Of a DNA stretch of 64,000 bases, positions 53,181 through 64,000 are shown in pieces; position 1 is the stretch's first letter, and every line of letters starts with the position of its first letter. The notes beneath the pieces are model-generated. The model saw only the letters and a list, made by a program, of their open reading frames with translations. It did no database searches and was not told where the DNA came from. The position numbers and the translations under genes are program-made. Source of the stretch: Pomphorhynchus laevis (Eukaryota; Acanthocephala; Palaeacanthocephala; Echinorhynchida; Pomphorhynchidae); contig WNNJ02003058.1 in the NCBI GenBank assembly GCA_012934845.2, forward strand, positions 56,579 to 120,578, in the 5' to 3' direction.

Positions 53181-55420
53181 AACTGATTACTAGATAACAT
53201 ACTGTGGATTAGAATTAAGTTTAAAAGTCATTAGAAGGAATAGCTATGCTATAGACTTTCGGCCCCTGTTCTTCAATCAAGCCAGTTAAAAAATAGAGAA
53301 ATTCACACAACTAGACGGATCTCTAGTGGGAAAGCGACAGAAGACAAGTAATGTAAATAAATATCAGTACAAATGTTCTCCAGTTGCCCAATATGTGTAA
53401 ATTACGTTAGTATCAATTGAGGTATATATCTAGATATAAGTATAAAAATCACTTTAATCAATACAAAAGTTATTAAAAAACTTCGCGTGCCAAAAAAATG
53501 ATATACAATACAATGGGTAACGAAGTTTTATGAATTCGTAGAATAAGCAACTATATTATTCGTATATCGAATTTAAATAATTTAATGGATATAAAAATTT
53601 TAAACTTGGATATTTTAATGACAAGGCCAAACAAATATTATTAAAAATAAAACCTTTAACAGATTTTTAAAATAAATTTAATCTTCTGAGTTGGACATTT
53701 TAATTTGTTTCGGATAGAGATAGTGATCTCGATTATGATATTCAGAGGAAACCTCTGATACGTCAAAGGAAATACATTTGTTACGGTTGATGCGTTAGGT
53801 CGACGAATAAGGACTGAGACATTAAGTGCAGAGTGGAAATAAATTATTAGAATGTGTCCCCACCAATGTGGTAGCTCAACGGACATATGCCAAAACTTGA
53901 AAGCACAAGTTCCTCCCAATGACCACTTATCTACATTCTGACAATGTTGTATTACTATATATATTAATCAATTATTATTTTTTATATGATATAATATATG
54001 CGGAATTAGGATTTTTATGATATAATATATGCGAAAAATACAGTTTTCAATCCACTGCCTTGATTATTATCGAGTGTTTCATCTCTTTAGTCAACAAAAA
54101 TTAAGATAATTTGACCACAAAATTAAAATTATTTATACCTTGGCGTAGTATTTGTCTTTTCACCTTTATTTACAATCTCATGACAATTGGATACACCTAT
54201 TTACAATAAAATAGTAGTTATTCTGTAAATTTGTACACTTTGTAAATTACAGAAATAAAATAAATAAAATTTATCTATTTTTAATAAAATATATAAATCA
54301 ACAAAAAATTATAAAAAATTAATTTAAACTCTTGAGCGAATATTTTATGGATAATAAACAATATGCTTTGTATTAGAATAAAGTAAAGTAAATAATAAAA
54401 TTTCATCAGAAAAAAATCGTCATTAGAATGTATTTGGACACGCTGCTATGCTAATCGAAGAATAGAGGCCGAAACATTACCGGGAGGAACAATGTTTCGG
54501 CCATTGTTCTAATGGGCCGATAATTTAGCAATTCTTCCTGATGACCTCTAATCCTTATTCTGATACATCGTCTGTTATTTTTTAGTCAATTCATAAAATG
54601 ACTTTTATTTTAAATTTTAATTTTTTATTTTAACTTGAAATGAGTTATAAATAATATACTTTGTATTAGAATAAGTTCGAATAAGATACAATAAATAAAT
54701 TGCAATACAATAAATAATTGGCTCCGCTGATATGTTGGGTAGAGGTGTTAGGGGCCGAAACCTGATAGCATAGCAGTTCCTCCTGATGACCTCTAATCCT
54801 TATTCTAATACAACGTCTGTTATTTATTAGTCAATTCATAAAAATGACGTTTATTTTAAATTTAAATTTTTTATTTTAACTTGATTTAAATTATAGAAAA
54901 TCTAAAAACAATTATTAATTTTATTATTTAATTATTAAATTTTGATTTAGCATTATTATGTTTTGTTTATTTTATAATTATATTAAATACGTAGACTCAG
55001 TTAGCTGATTTAATTTGTTCTACTGACATGTTATTATTGACCTGTGGACTTTGTTTTCCCGGTAATATGACCTCTGCCAGAAATACTGAAACTATGTATT
55101 ATTGGTTACGACTTTACTATTATTTTTTCTTATTTTCAAACAAGCATGAATTATTAATTCTTAAAAAAGGGAGATTTTTACTTGATTTAAATAATAGAAA
55201 ATCTAAAAACAATTATTAATTTTATTATTTAATTATTAAATTTTGATTTAGCATTATTATGTTTTGTTTATTTTATAATTATATTAAATACTTAGACTCA
55301 GTTAGCTGATTTGATTCAACAAAGGAAATACGTCATTAGCATGTATTTAAACTCGCTGCTATGTTCGGTTGAGGAATAGGGCCGAATCCTGATAGCATAG
55401 CAGTTTCTCCGGATCCAGCA
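53181..55420. other. AT-rich region with several P1 3' ends
   Basis: P1 3' regions are visible in reverse at about 53200-53290 and forward at about 54300-54620, 54640-54900 and 55310-55410, each with the GAAATACGTCATTAGCA and GACCTCTAATCCTTATTCTG signatures or decayed forms. A 131-bp direct repeat lies at 54881-55011 and 55182-55312. No gene is visible; the 63-codon frame at 55028 sits between the repeats and has no recognisable features. Confidence 0.5.
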
Positions 55421-56930
55421 GGCGTAAGAGTAGTCATGACCAAGTAGTTAACTCTTTAGCAAATTCTAGATATGGCATTGTGCTGAGATTTTTTTGTCGT
55501 TTTACCAGCTAATTTATGAGAGCCAAGAGTTTGTATAAAATTTAACAAAGTTATTAACTAAGTTGTTGTACAAGTTATTGTTAAATTGCTAGTTTTGTTT
55601 TTATTAAGCTTCTTTATTCAGACTTATCACTTAAGTCGCTATCGAAACAGATAAAACTGGTTTGCTACTTTTGTTTCTTCGATTTAATTGATTCCCACAA
55701 GTACTGGATTAATACCATTATATATTACTATTATAAACTTTAGGAAAATAATATCATTTTCGACTTTATGACGAATTTCTAATAATATATTTTTTAATTG
55801 ATATTAAAAAAAATTACAGTCACAACAAATAAAACGCATATCCTTGCTCACCTTTTGTATACAGAATATTAATACTCACATTATAGGGTGATTTCTAATT
55901 TAGATGATCGCCTAAACAGGTGATCACTCAAAGAATCAGTTAACTGATTTATGTGATAATCATCCAAGGTTATTTAGCTATCGTTACATTTATCTTATTG
56001 AGCTTATGCAATTGGTATAATCTACTTGTTGAAAATCATATGAATATGGAATTCATAATTCACTTGTTTAGATAATCGAATTGCACAAGAGGAAATACAT
56101 CATTGGCGTGTATTTGATCAACTCATAAATGTATTAATGTATTTGACCATTAATAGAACTAATCAATAATATCAATTAATTATTAATTAGAAATATATTC
56201 ATAATTAACTTGGCTAGATAATTTATAGCTTAAGAGGTTAAATTTATTTTTAATAATATTTTATTTATTTATAATTCTCCATTATAAGAAATAAAAATAA
56301 AATTCACTAAACTTACTTGAAAGTTAGCGGAAAAATAATAGTATCGTATAAAGAATACATAATTAATACCAAATTAACTTCGTACAGTTAGGCATATTAT
56401 AAATGAAATTATATTTATGTTCAAAAATAACTATTAGCATAAAAGTTTATTAATAAGATCAAATAACTGAATTAATGTATTTTATACTAATATAAATTGA
56501 AAATAAATATAAATAATTATGAATAATAAATGATTATTTAAGATTTTTTTAATTTGTATTTATAAAATAAAATATCTTATATTCATAGATGTAAAATATA
56601 TATGAATATTTTATATCCATAAAGAATTTTTCGCTTTAAATAAATTTTTAATAACATTTTGTTGATTTGCATATTGTAAATTTAATATTTTATTAATATT
56701 TAACTGATTTTTTACTTCTCCATTATAAGAAATAGAAGAAAATAATCAAATTTGTTGAAATAGTGACGTATTTCCTCTGATGAGATTTGATTATCTCGTG
56801 TAACTTCTTCAAATACTGACATGTTGTAAATTATCCATCCACAAAATCTATACAAAAATTATTATCTATCCATAAAAATTTCCGTTTAAGAGCATATATT
56901 TTTACTAATATTTTGTTGATTTATATATTT
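55421..56930. other. AT-rich spacer, no gene seen
   Basis: About 1.5 kb of AT-rich sequence. Scattered phrases (ATAATCGAATTGCACAAGAGGAAATACATCATTGGCGTG at 56075-56112) look like decayed P1 3' ends. Nothing coding. Confidence 0.45.
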
Positions 56931-57045
56931 AACTATTTTCTAGTTGAGCCTAATTTATAGTAACCTAGTTTAAAATATGTATCTATTAAACTATTTAAAT
57001 GATTTTGAAGTCAATATCATTACAAATTGTTGCAATTTGTAATGA
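56931..57045 (-). mobile_element. P1 C-terminal scrap
   Basis: Reads in reverse as the P1 NDIGF-NLNNLIDTYFKLGYYK region, with TTTAAAATATGTATCTATTAAACTATTTAAATGATTTTGAAG in the minus sense (given here for positions 56970-57012). Ends at AAAACGG near 57055. Confidence 0.45.
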
Positions 57046-57099
57046 TAAAAACGGAAAAACGGAAAAATTAATTGATTTATTGTTCAACCAAACTATTGT

Positions 57100-58078
57100 T
57101 AGGCTGTAATTTTAATCACTAATTGATTTTATTGCATGGTTGATGCGATTTCGATGTGCACCGCCTCCTTGATTAAACAACGATGTGTATCTGGCTCGTA
57201 TTTAAGAACAGTTGTATTGTCGAAATCAATCGTATGTGAACTGCTTAACAATGATTAAATATTGCTGAAGAAACGTCACCTCTTTTAAGATTACCCTTGT
57301 ATTGTTCAAGTCTCTTTCGTAGTCCTTGTTTGGTTTGACCGATGTAGACTTTGTTGCAATCTTAACAAGGGATACGATACTCTACTTCATTTTTGAATAT
57401 ATTAGTTTCATTTTGAAAAGGAAAATCAGTAAATGTCGTCTTTTGTGATAAATTATACTTCGTTGCTCATCACTCTTCAGTGAATCGATCAATCTATTAT
57501 TGTACTGTTCCGAAATGTAAGTGGTAGAAAAGAAATAGTTGCGAGTGTCTTTATTTTGGCTTTATTCGACTCTATTCTTCATTTTCATCCTTTTTGCCTC
57601 GGAAAACGCTTGTTTGATAGCTTGCAGAGGATACTGTCTTTCTAATAATATAGTAGATATTTCACAATACCTAATACTCTCTTGTCCGAAGAACAAATTT
57701 TCATTGCTCTAACGTACAGTGCACGAGCCCCGTGGATATTATATATAATATGTTTGTCAGTGGACTATACGGTTGTTCTCCAAGGTATGTCAGCTTTCCT
57801 ATGTACGTCACGAGCATTTGCTGTCGTAATATGTCTACGTCTAGAAAAGAAATGTTTTTCAGAATCCTCATATATATCGTTCCATTGAATCGCCGGATCT
57901 TTCATGTTCAGCAAGATATCCAAATTGCAAGATTATAGTTCTACCTTTAATACAAAAGTGTGTCGTCCACGTACTTCCAATATTGGACAAGACTAGGTAA
58001 ATCACAGTAAATGTTTTTCTTCTCCCAGTCACTAATGTAGATATACCCATCGATAGAGGCTAGAGGCAACCCCATTAA
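57100..58078 (-). mobile_element. Penelope-like element relic with GIY-YIG nuclease
   Basis: The minus strand from about 58078 reads GLPLASIDGYIYISDWEKK and WKYVDDTLLY (58060-57950), the B-to-C motif region of a Penelope-like RT. At about 57390-57270 it reads VYIGQTKQGLRKRLEQYKG, the VYIG...R half of a GIY-YIG nuclease, preceded by EYRIPC. This RT plus GIY-YIG pairing is specific to Penelope-like elements. The copy is truncated at the RT side and broken in several places. Next to it at 58089-58124 is a GC-rich hairpin. Confidence 0.7.
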
Positions 58079-58088
58079 ACCACGGTCC

Positions 58089-58124
58089 ATCCGCGAGGGT
58101 CGACCCTACTCGACCTTTGCGGAT
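58089..58124. other. GC-rich hairpin
   Basis: ATCCGCGAGGGTCGA and TCGACCTTTGCGGAT pair over 15 positions with two mismatches (or G-U pairs in RNA), around CCCTAC. It is strikingly GC-rich for its surroundings and abuts the Penelope-like relic. Confidence 0.55.
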
Positions 58125-58137
58125 CCTCTTTAAACTA

Positions 58138-58497
58138 ATATTGATGATAACGAAGGTATATATCTATTAAATATATATCTATTAAATATCTATAACACAA
58201 TTAAAACTACTATTAATTTATATCGTAAAGATGACATATTCTAATTCACAAACATTTTTGCATGATATAAACATTTTTGTATAATATAAAATATAATACA
58301 TTAAATAATGAAATTTTAAGAATTGACTAAATGATTTTAAATGATTTTTAAATGATTTTAAAAATCATTTAAATAATTTAATAGATGCATATTTTAAACT
58401 AAGTTACTATAATTTATTATTATATAATTTATTTTATTATTTAATTTTAAATTACGAAATTTAAATTCTAATTATAAAAGGAAAGATAAAACTCACT
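58138..58497 (+). mobile_element. P1 C-terminal fragment
   Basis: Parallel to 59515-59770 (AATATTGATGATAACGAAGG, KTTINLYRKDDIF, and the ATTTTAAACTA-GTTACTATAA end) with local duplications of CTATTAAATAT and TTTTAAATGATTT. Broken. Confidence 0.5.
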
Positions 58498-59352
58498 TGC
58501 ATGGAATCAACTCCCTCTCGACGTCCGCCGCACCCCTGCTTTATCACATTCAAACACCTCCTCCGTTCACACCTTCTCGACACATTATTTACGTTTTTGT
58601 TCTGTTGTGATCATGTAAGCGTGCGCCGGTACGCATTTTCTACGAAAAAATAAATTTTTTGTTTATATTTTCCACTTTGATGTAAAGCTCTCTACGAGTT
58701 TCGGCTTCTTTGGAAGTCGATAAATAATAATTGGTTATGACTGTTCATCCTTGATATCAGTATAAATTTAAGAATATGTTCATATCTAGCTGTATAAATG
58801 TACATTTGGATATGCTCATATCCAGATGTATAATCAGAGAGTATTCTATTTATCCACTGTTCAATGTCTATTTCAACTTCCGTACAATTACACGAAGTCG
58901 TATTAAATGTCATTTATTTTATATTATTTTCGTAGAGACTGTTCGTTTCAAATTTGAACGTCGATTAATTGTCGCCGTGTTAAATCCGAATATTATTACT
59001 AGCAATACTCGTCATTTCTCCTGACCAAAGTATCCACATTGCTCTCTAACACCCCGGTCTCTATCCTATCCCACTATGCTTCGCCTAGCCTCATCCTCAC
59101 GAAACTCTTTAATCTTCTTCCTGTCTAACCTACCGAAGTATCATATGGCCTCATGTCCTTGCCCAACTAAACCTCACCTGCCGATCCCCTGCCTACTCAC
59201 ATACTTAAATACATATGCTCTTCGATATCCTCCTTTCTCACAACCTTGTTTAACTCGTCCATCCGCAGTTGTATTTTCCATTCACACTGGAAATTCGCAA
59301 TCGTTTGTCCCCTCCTTAAGAAACGATCGCTCGACGCTCCCTTCCTTCTAGC
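58498..59352 (+). repeat. LINE B end plus mosaic duplicated segment, copy 2
   Basis: 58498-58602 is the last part of a LINE B ORF2 (WNQLPLDVRRTPAL). 58603-59352 is the second copy of the mosaic at 15443-16193, with all internal junctions shared. The left hairpin has a G-U pair (GCGTGC/GTACGC) at 58619-58634. On the right it ends at CCTTCTAGC, where P1 starts through an AGCCTTATTCTT/AAAAAGGCTAGCT inverted sequence at 59353-59382. Copy 1 instead continues as LINE B. Confidence 0.75.
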
Positions 59353-59382
59353 TAGCCTTATTCTTAAAAAGGCTAGCTAGCT

Positions 59383-60180
59383 AAATAAATCAAAACAATA
59401 TAAATATATGAAATATATGTTCCGAGACATTGATGATATATGTGTATTTAATTCTAATAATTTTTATTCAATTAGTGAACACATTTATCCACAAAGCCTT
59501 ATTCTTAACAAAACCAATATTAATGATAAAGAAGGTGTATATCTAGATATGAACATTAAATTAACATTAACTAAAACTACTGTTAATTTATATCGTAAAG
59601 ATGACATAAATTTACAAGAAACATATTTTTGCATGAGCATTCATGCATACCATATAATATAAAATATAATACATTAAATAATGAAATTTTAAGAATTGCA
59701 ACAATATGTAATGATATTGGCTTTCTTCAAAATAATTTAAATAATTTAATAGATACATATTTTAAACTAGGTTACTATAAAAGTAACATCAAGCAGAAAA
59801 TAGTAAAAAATATAAATCAACACAATAAGATAAAGAATAAATTTAAACTCTTAAGTGGCAAATTTTTATGGATAAGAAAATAACATCATGTAAAGCCGTA
59901 AAACAAATAAATCAACAAAATATATTTAAAAATTAATTTAAACTGTTCAGAAAATTTTTATGGATAATAAGTAATATATTATGTATAAGTATAAGATACT
60001 ATATAATCAAATTTAATCAGGGGAAATACGTCATTAGCACTTATTTGACCCCGCTGCTATCTTGGGACGAAGAATAGCAGCGTAGCAGATAGCATAGTTG
60101 TTCCTCCTAATGACCTCTAATTCTTATTTTGACACAACGTCTGTTATTTATTAGTCAATTCATAAAAATGACGTTTATTT
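59383..60180 (+). mobile_element. P1 copy, RT C-terminal part and 3' end
   Basis: This is the best P1 3' copy. The frame 59408-59662 reads MKYMFRDIDDICVFNSNNFYSISEHIYPQSLILNKTNINDKEGVYLDMNIKLTLTKTTVNLYRKDDI. 59629-59883 reads LRIATICNDIGFLQNNLNNLIDTYFKLGYYKSNIKQKIVKNI and FKLLSGKFLWI. The 3' region follows, with GGGGAAATACGTCATTAGCA near 60020 and GACCTCTAATTCTTATTTTG near 60110. It links the coding part to the dispersed 3' pieces. Class uncertain, Penelope-like preferred. Confidence 0.6.
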
Positions 60181-61560
60181 TAAATTTCAATTCTTTATTT
60201 TAACTTGATATAAATTATATAAAATCTAAAAACTTCTTTGTTCCTGTAATAACTATATATTTGAAATGAAAGAATATTATGGGTTTAGCATTTATTATAG
60301 ATAATATAGATGACATCTAATTGTTATTCTGATACATCGTCTATCATTTAAAGGTCAATTCATAAAAATTGACTTTGATTTTATATGTCAATAAAATAAA
60401 TTGTATAACATCTCATATAATTATTATTGATCGTTATATAAATATAAATTGTAGAATCGAAGAATAGTGTCCGAAACCTGATAGCATAGCAGTTCCTCCT
60501 GATAACCACTAATTCTTATTTTGACACAACGTCTGTTATATATTAGTCAATTCATAAAAATAACAATGCACACAAATTAATTTAAAATTATTAACGAAGT
60601 ATATATAACACTAGATAGTCAAATTTCATATATATTGTAAATTCCTATTTACAGCAGTTTCTCCTGATGATCACTAATCATTATTCTAATATATCATTGT
60701 TATTTATTAGTCAATTTATAAAAGCTGACTTTTATTTTAGATTTAATTTTTTATTTTAGCTTGATATAAATTATATAAAATCTTATAACAATTATTTATT
60801 ATTTATAATGACCTTTTGCTTATTATTTAATTACTGATTTTATTTAGCATTATTTTTAATAAGTTAACGATTAAGATATATCATTGTATCTTAATTATAT
60901 ATAGCGTTTTTTAAATATATCATTTTTCGATATTTATCTCTTTTGACTTTTGCATTTTAATATTTGCTGTAAAAATCATTAATTATTTTATAATGATTAA
61001 CTATTATTTAAAAAAATTAACGATAATAATTGATCTCCTCAAATTTTAAACAGATATATCCATATGATGTGTTATTTAGTAATAAATGGCTTATTAATAG
61101 ACATTAATATATTATCTATTATTATTTAATAGATACATATAATTAAATAGAAAATAGTAAAATATATAAATCAACAAAATATTATTAAAAATAAATTTAA
61201 TTTGTAAGAGAAAAATATTTATAAAGGTTGTTATACAATATAAATATTAATTATTAAATATGTATTATGGATGGATAATAAATAATATACTTTGTATTAG
61301 AATAAGATACTTGATAATCAAATTTCATCAGAGGAAACACGTCATTAGCACGTGCTTGGCCCCGCTGCCATGGTGGATCGAATAATAGTGGTCGAAACAT
61401 GATTACATAGCAGTTCCTCCTAATGACCTCTAATCCTTATTCTGATACAACTTCTATTATTTATTTATTAGTCAATTCATAAAAATGACTTTTATTTTTA
61501 TTCTAGCATTATATAAATATAAATTATATAAACTGAGGACTCAGTTAGCTGCTAGATTAG
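60181..61560. other. AT-rich region with serial P1 3' ends
   Basis: P1 3' regions at about 60290-60400 (partial), 60460-60570, 60650-60780 and 61270-61500, all in forward orientation. No gene is visible. The serial forward arrangement suggests head-to-tail arrays of truncated copies. Confidence 0.5.
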
Positions 61561-62137
61561 TTTAAATTGTGTAGTTATTGTTTGAAAAATCTCACATTTT
61601 TTTCACTCCAAAGCAATTACTGCTTAAATTATTAAATAATTAAATAATTGAATTAAATATTATTAAATATGAATTTAATAATTAAATTATTTTTATATGG
61701 GAAATGTATTTCTCTGAATTCTAATCAGTAAATCTTTTTTAAAAATTACATTATTTACAGATTACAAACAGCTTGTCATCTCGACTACATCTTTTTGTAA
61801 AGGGAAAAGTGTGACGTTCAATATCATTATCGATATAACATCGGTTGTTGTGCTGACATCAACGTATGTGACTGAGTGCTGCTTTCATCCTTGATGCATG
61901 TAGAAGTGAAAGAGTTCAACGCCATTTTAGTAGACAGTAGATTAAATAGCCAACCATCAAAACTAGCAGTCCAACATCGAAGAAGCTGTCTCCTATCATT
62001 AACCGATAGGATTTGTCCTATTTGTCCTGTTGTTTGTTGTTATTAAAATACAAGAGTGAAATTCAGTTGTCAAAAGAAAAAAGGATTTTTCAAAATCTTT
62101 CAAAATTAAAGAGAGTCGAATCCGCGTAGCGATCGAC
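61561..62137 (+). promoter_or_regulatory. Possible upstream region of the 62138 gene
   Basis: From about 61790 the sequence becomes less AT-rich and free of repeat signatures. The reading frame of the gene stays open back to a TGA at 62057-62059, without another ATG. No clear TATA box or splice signal could be assigned, so the promoter location is a guess. Confidence 0.25.
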
Positions 62138-62671
62138 ATGCCTCACGCTGCGGCTAAATGTTTACGTGAGCTGCTTAACAGAAAAGATCCACGTGTCGCG
62201 CGTCTTGGTCTAGTTGGAATCTGTGTTTCCAACAAGTGTCGATTGCGAAAGCGACACCAGAGCGACTGTAATCAGCTCCGGCAGCATCAGAAAAACCGAT
62301 CGATCAATTTTCATCCACAATTTAATAATAGTGGCAATTATGTGGTAATGCAGCATGCTAGCGTTGGTTCAGCTACCGTAAAACGTCGTTTTGAGGAATC
62401 TGCTACAGTCTACACGGATGCGACTGATCCTCATTATATCATCGGTAAACAAAACGAGATGTTCATTGGCGGTATCGATACAACCATTTCACCGACAGTG
62501 ACTCAACCGACAGTTCAGTTACCGATCCTTCCGAATAGTGAAGACTCGTCGACCTCGCCTATAATTTGTTCAACTGCAGCCAAAATGTTGTTTACGTTCG
62601 AAAATTGCGATAATTCACCAAAACCCGCCTCGTCGATGCCAAGTTACTTATCGAGAAATTTGTCTAAATGA
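62138..62671 (+). CDS. Uncharacterised 177-residue protein, possible host gene
   Basis: The only sizeable frame in the window with no retroelement signature. The N-terminus (PHAAAKCLRELLNRKDPRVARLGLVGICVSNKCRLRKRHQSDC) is basic with several cysteines. The middle is polar (NQLRQHQKNRSINFHPQFNN) and the C-terminal half is Ser/Thr/Pro-rich (TISPTVTQPTVQLPILPNSEDSSTSP). No signal peptide or membrane segment is evident. GACATGCCT is an acceptable start context. Base composition is more balanced than its surroundings, as expected for coding DNA. An AATAAA occurs at about 62986. I do not recognise the family; it could be a small intronless gene or an exon of a larger one. Confidence 0.5.
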   Translation: MPHAAAKCLRELLNRKDPRVARLGLVGICVSNKCRLRKRHQSDCNQLRQHQKNRSINFHPQFNNSGNYVVMQHASVGSATVKRRFEESATVYTDATDPHYIIGKQNEMFIGGIDTTISPTVTQPTVQLPILPNSEDSSTSPIICSTAAKMLFTFENCDNSPKPASSMPSYLSRNLSK

Positions 62672-64000
62672 TGGTTTTGTTCAGCAGTTGGCCTAGTGCC
62701 TCTTTACTATCGTGACTCCTTTTTGTGTACATATGTTGAAAGAACGAAAATGCAGAGCACGAGACGGCCGTATTTTTCTCCATCTATATATAAATAGAAT
62801 CAAAAGACTCGTGATTTTCTTATATTGTAAAAATATTATTGTTTATATACAGCGTGTGTAACTTGTTCATGATCACACCATCGTTATTCATTATTCATAT
62901 ACAATGTAGATTTAGTTGCTTCTGCAATTTTTAGTTGTTTCCTTTTTGATCATCTAAAAAAGAATTGCCTTACGTAATTAATAATTAATAAACTTAATAC
63001 CTTAATAGAATTTCTCAACAGAAACTTCATCTAGCAAATCAACATGAACGCAAATTTTGTGAAAATTTATTTCGAGCAAAAAAATTAAATTTACATTTCA
63101 AAATTTGCGCTATTAACAAATACATTACGCTATATTTAATAATTGCTAGACATCATCAGTTGTTGATTTTATGCACAGTTTTACGTTTTAGTTCAATTTC
63201 CTCTAGACGAAGATCATTCAAACCGTATTCTGCTTTCATACTTTCACTTAATTAAAGCCTTCACTTAAATATAGGTTGCATTAAAATGTATTCAATTGAA
63301 ATCATTTTTGATTTCAGAGTTCGATTGAAACATTTTCTTATTTTTAATGAACTCAGAAATAATTTAAATGTAATTTTTAAAAGGTAAAAATAAAGACTAT
63401 ATTAAAGAATATTCAATTAAAATCATTTTATTTGATTAAATCTTTTCTGATTTTTAATGAAATCATAAATGATTTCGATTAACAGCTTTTAATTCAGTAA
63501 GCATTTAAAGTAGCGGATATAAGTAAAACGATTGTGAGCTAACAGAAAATAATCTAAATCATATTCATCGGATCAGCAGCTGAATTTACGTACCAATTCA
63601 CATGTAGTGAATTGGTACATAGGTTACACAACCCAGATATTTCGGACCATACATAACATCCATGCAAACATCCAAAAACGATGGTTCAGACAAACACCTC
63701 AGAATCTTCGAATCATTGCCGATATTATATATATATATATATATATATAGGGTGTATGGAATTGGATATCATGAAGGAAGGATTCTGTAGCTGGTTTTCA
63801 ATGCGAAAGTCACCTCGTGTGACCTAGCAACTATTCGTTACATAAATAAGAATCCATCAAAGGATCAACAGTCCCGATTCCAATCGATCTTCATGATCTC
63901 ATACGATAAAATCTATATATATAACGTCCATGTCTGCGTTAGCTAATATTCAACGTTCATAATGACGTTCATATAATAACGTTTTTAATAATGCTAGCTG
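62672..64000. other. 3' flank with a palindrome and short TA tract
   Basis: The likely 3' untranslated region runs to about 63000. 63270-63480 contains an imperfect tandem duplication (TTCAATTGAAATCATTTT and TTCAATTAAAATCATTTT, each followed by ATTTTTAATGAA-TCA). A perfect palindrome with 12-base arms is at 63590-63618 and a (TA)n tract at about 63726-63750. No gene is visible to the window end. Confidence 0.45.
63590..63618. repeat. Perfect inverted repeat, 12-base arms
   Basis: GTACCAATTCAC (63590-63601), spacer ATGTA, GTGAATTGGTAC (63607-63618). Confidence 0.7.

Noticed and set aside
42700-61450. P1 3' region as a hammerhead because it has GAAAC, CTGATGA and GTC
   Set aside because: The three boxes are in the wrong cyclic order (GAAA, CUGAUGA, UH) and no stem II pairs next to them.

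Overview
This window looks like repeat-rich DNA from an AT-rich animal genome, probably an invertebrate; I cannot name the phylum. The signs are many degraded non-LTR retrotransposons (LINEs), Penelope-like sequence with a GIY-YIG nuclease, (TA)n microsatellites, very AT-rich spacers, and no operons or bacterial-type gene packing. Almost every long reading frame is retroelement-derived. The only plausible host gene is a single-exon 177-codon frame at 62138-62671.

I sorted the elements into working families. LINE A (with relatives A' and A'') has an ORF1 ending in a conserved IRNFQVV-RRPF signature, an APE-type endonuclease, an RT with FADD or YADD, and an (AAT)n-like tail. LINE B and sister B' are CR1/Rex1-like, with YADD, a C-terminal WNQLPLDVRRAPSF block and a 3' terminal hairpin. 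LINE E has a zinc-knuckle ORF1 and an APE/RT ORF2. The RLE family has a Cys-rich N-terminus, an RT with YADD, a CCHC finger and a C-terminal restriction-like nuclease-type domain. P1 is a very AT-rich RT family (GVPMGGNSSPIIAD, YIDDI) present as about 20 pieces, mostly 3' ends. A Penelope-like element carries GIY-YIG.

Layout: 1-3.65 kb, LINE A-type relics; 3.65-7.56 kb, LINE B with ORF1, endonuclease and RT; 7.56-8.8 kb, small pieces; 8.8-14.2 kb, LINE A' split by a LINE B copy with an 8-bp target duplication; 14.4-17.5 kb, LINE pieces including a mosaic duplicated 43 kb away; 17.8-21.5 kb, minus-strand LINE A split by LINE B; 22.2-24.9 kb, plus-strand LINE A; 24.9-28.5 kb, an RLE element with an open 1099-codon frame between 693-bp direct repeats; 29.2-30.9 kb, a second, divergent RLE element; 30.9-34 kb, LINE B' and P1; 34-37.3 kb, LINE E; 37.5-51.2 kb, LINE B/B' copies, P1, minisatellite and a TA-bounded tandem repeat; 51.3-51.8 kb, a third RLE-like relic; 51.8-61.5 kb, AT-rich DNA with P1 3' ends, a Penelope-like relic and the second copy of the 15.4-kb mosaic; 61.5-64 kb, the possible host gene.

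The strongest targets for follow-up are the apparently intact RLE element and its 693-bp flanking repeats, the tail-to-tail placement of two RLE elements at one LINE A 3' end, the covarying LINE B 3' hairpin, the identical 357-bp tandem repeat next to a candidate hammerhead core, and the unclassified P1 family. All family names rest on motif recognition by eye; no database search was run.
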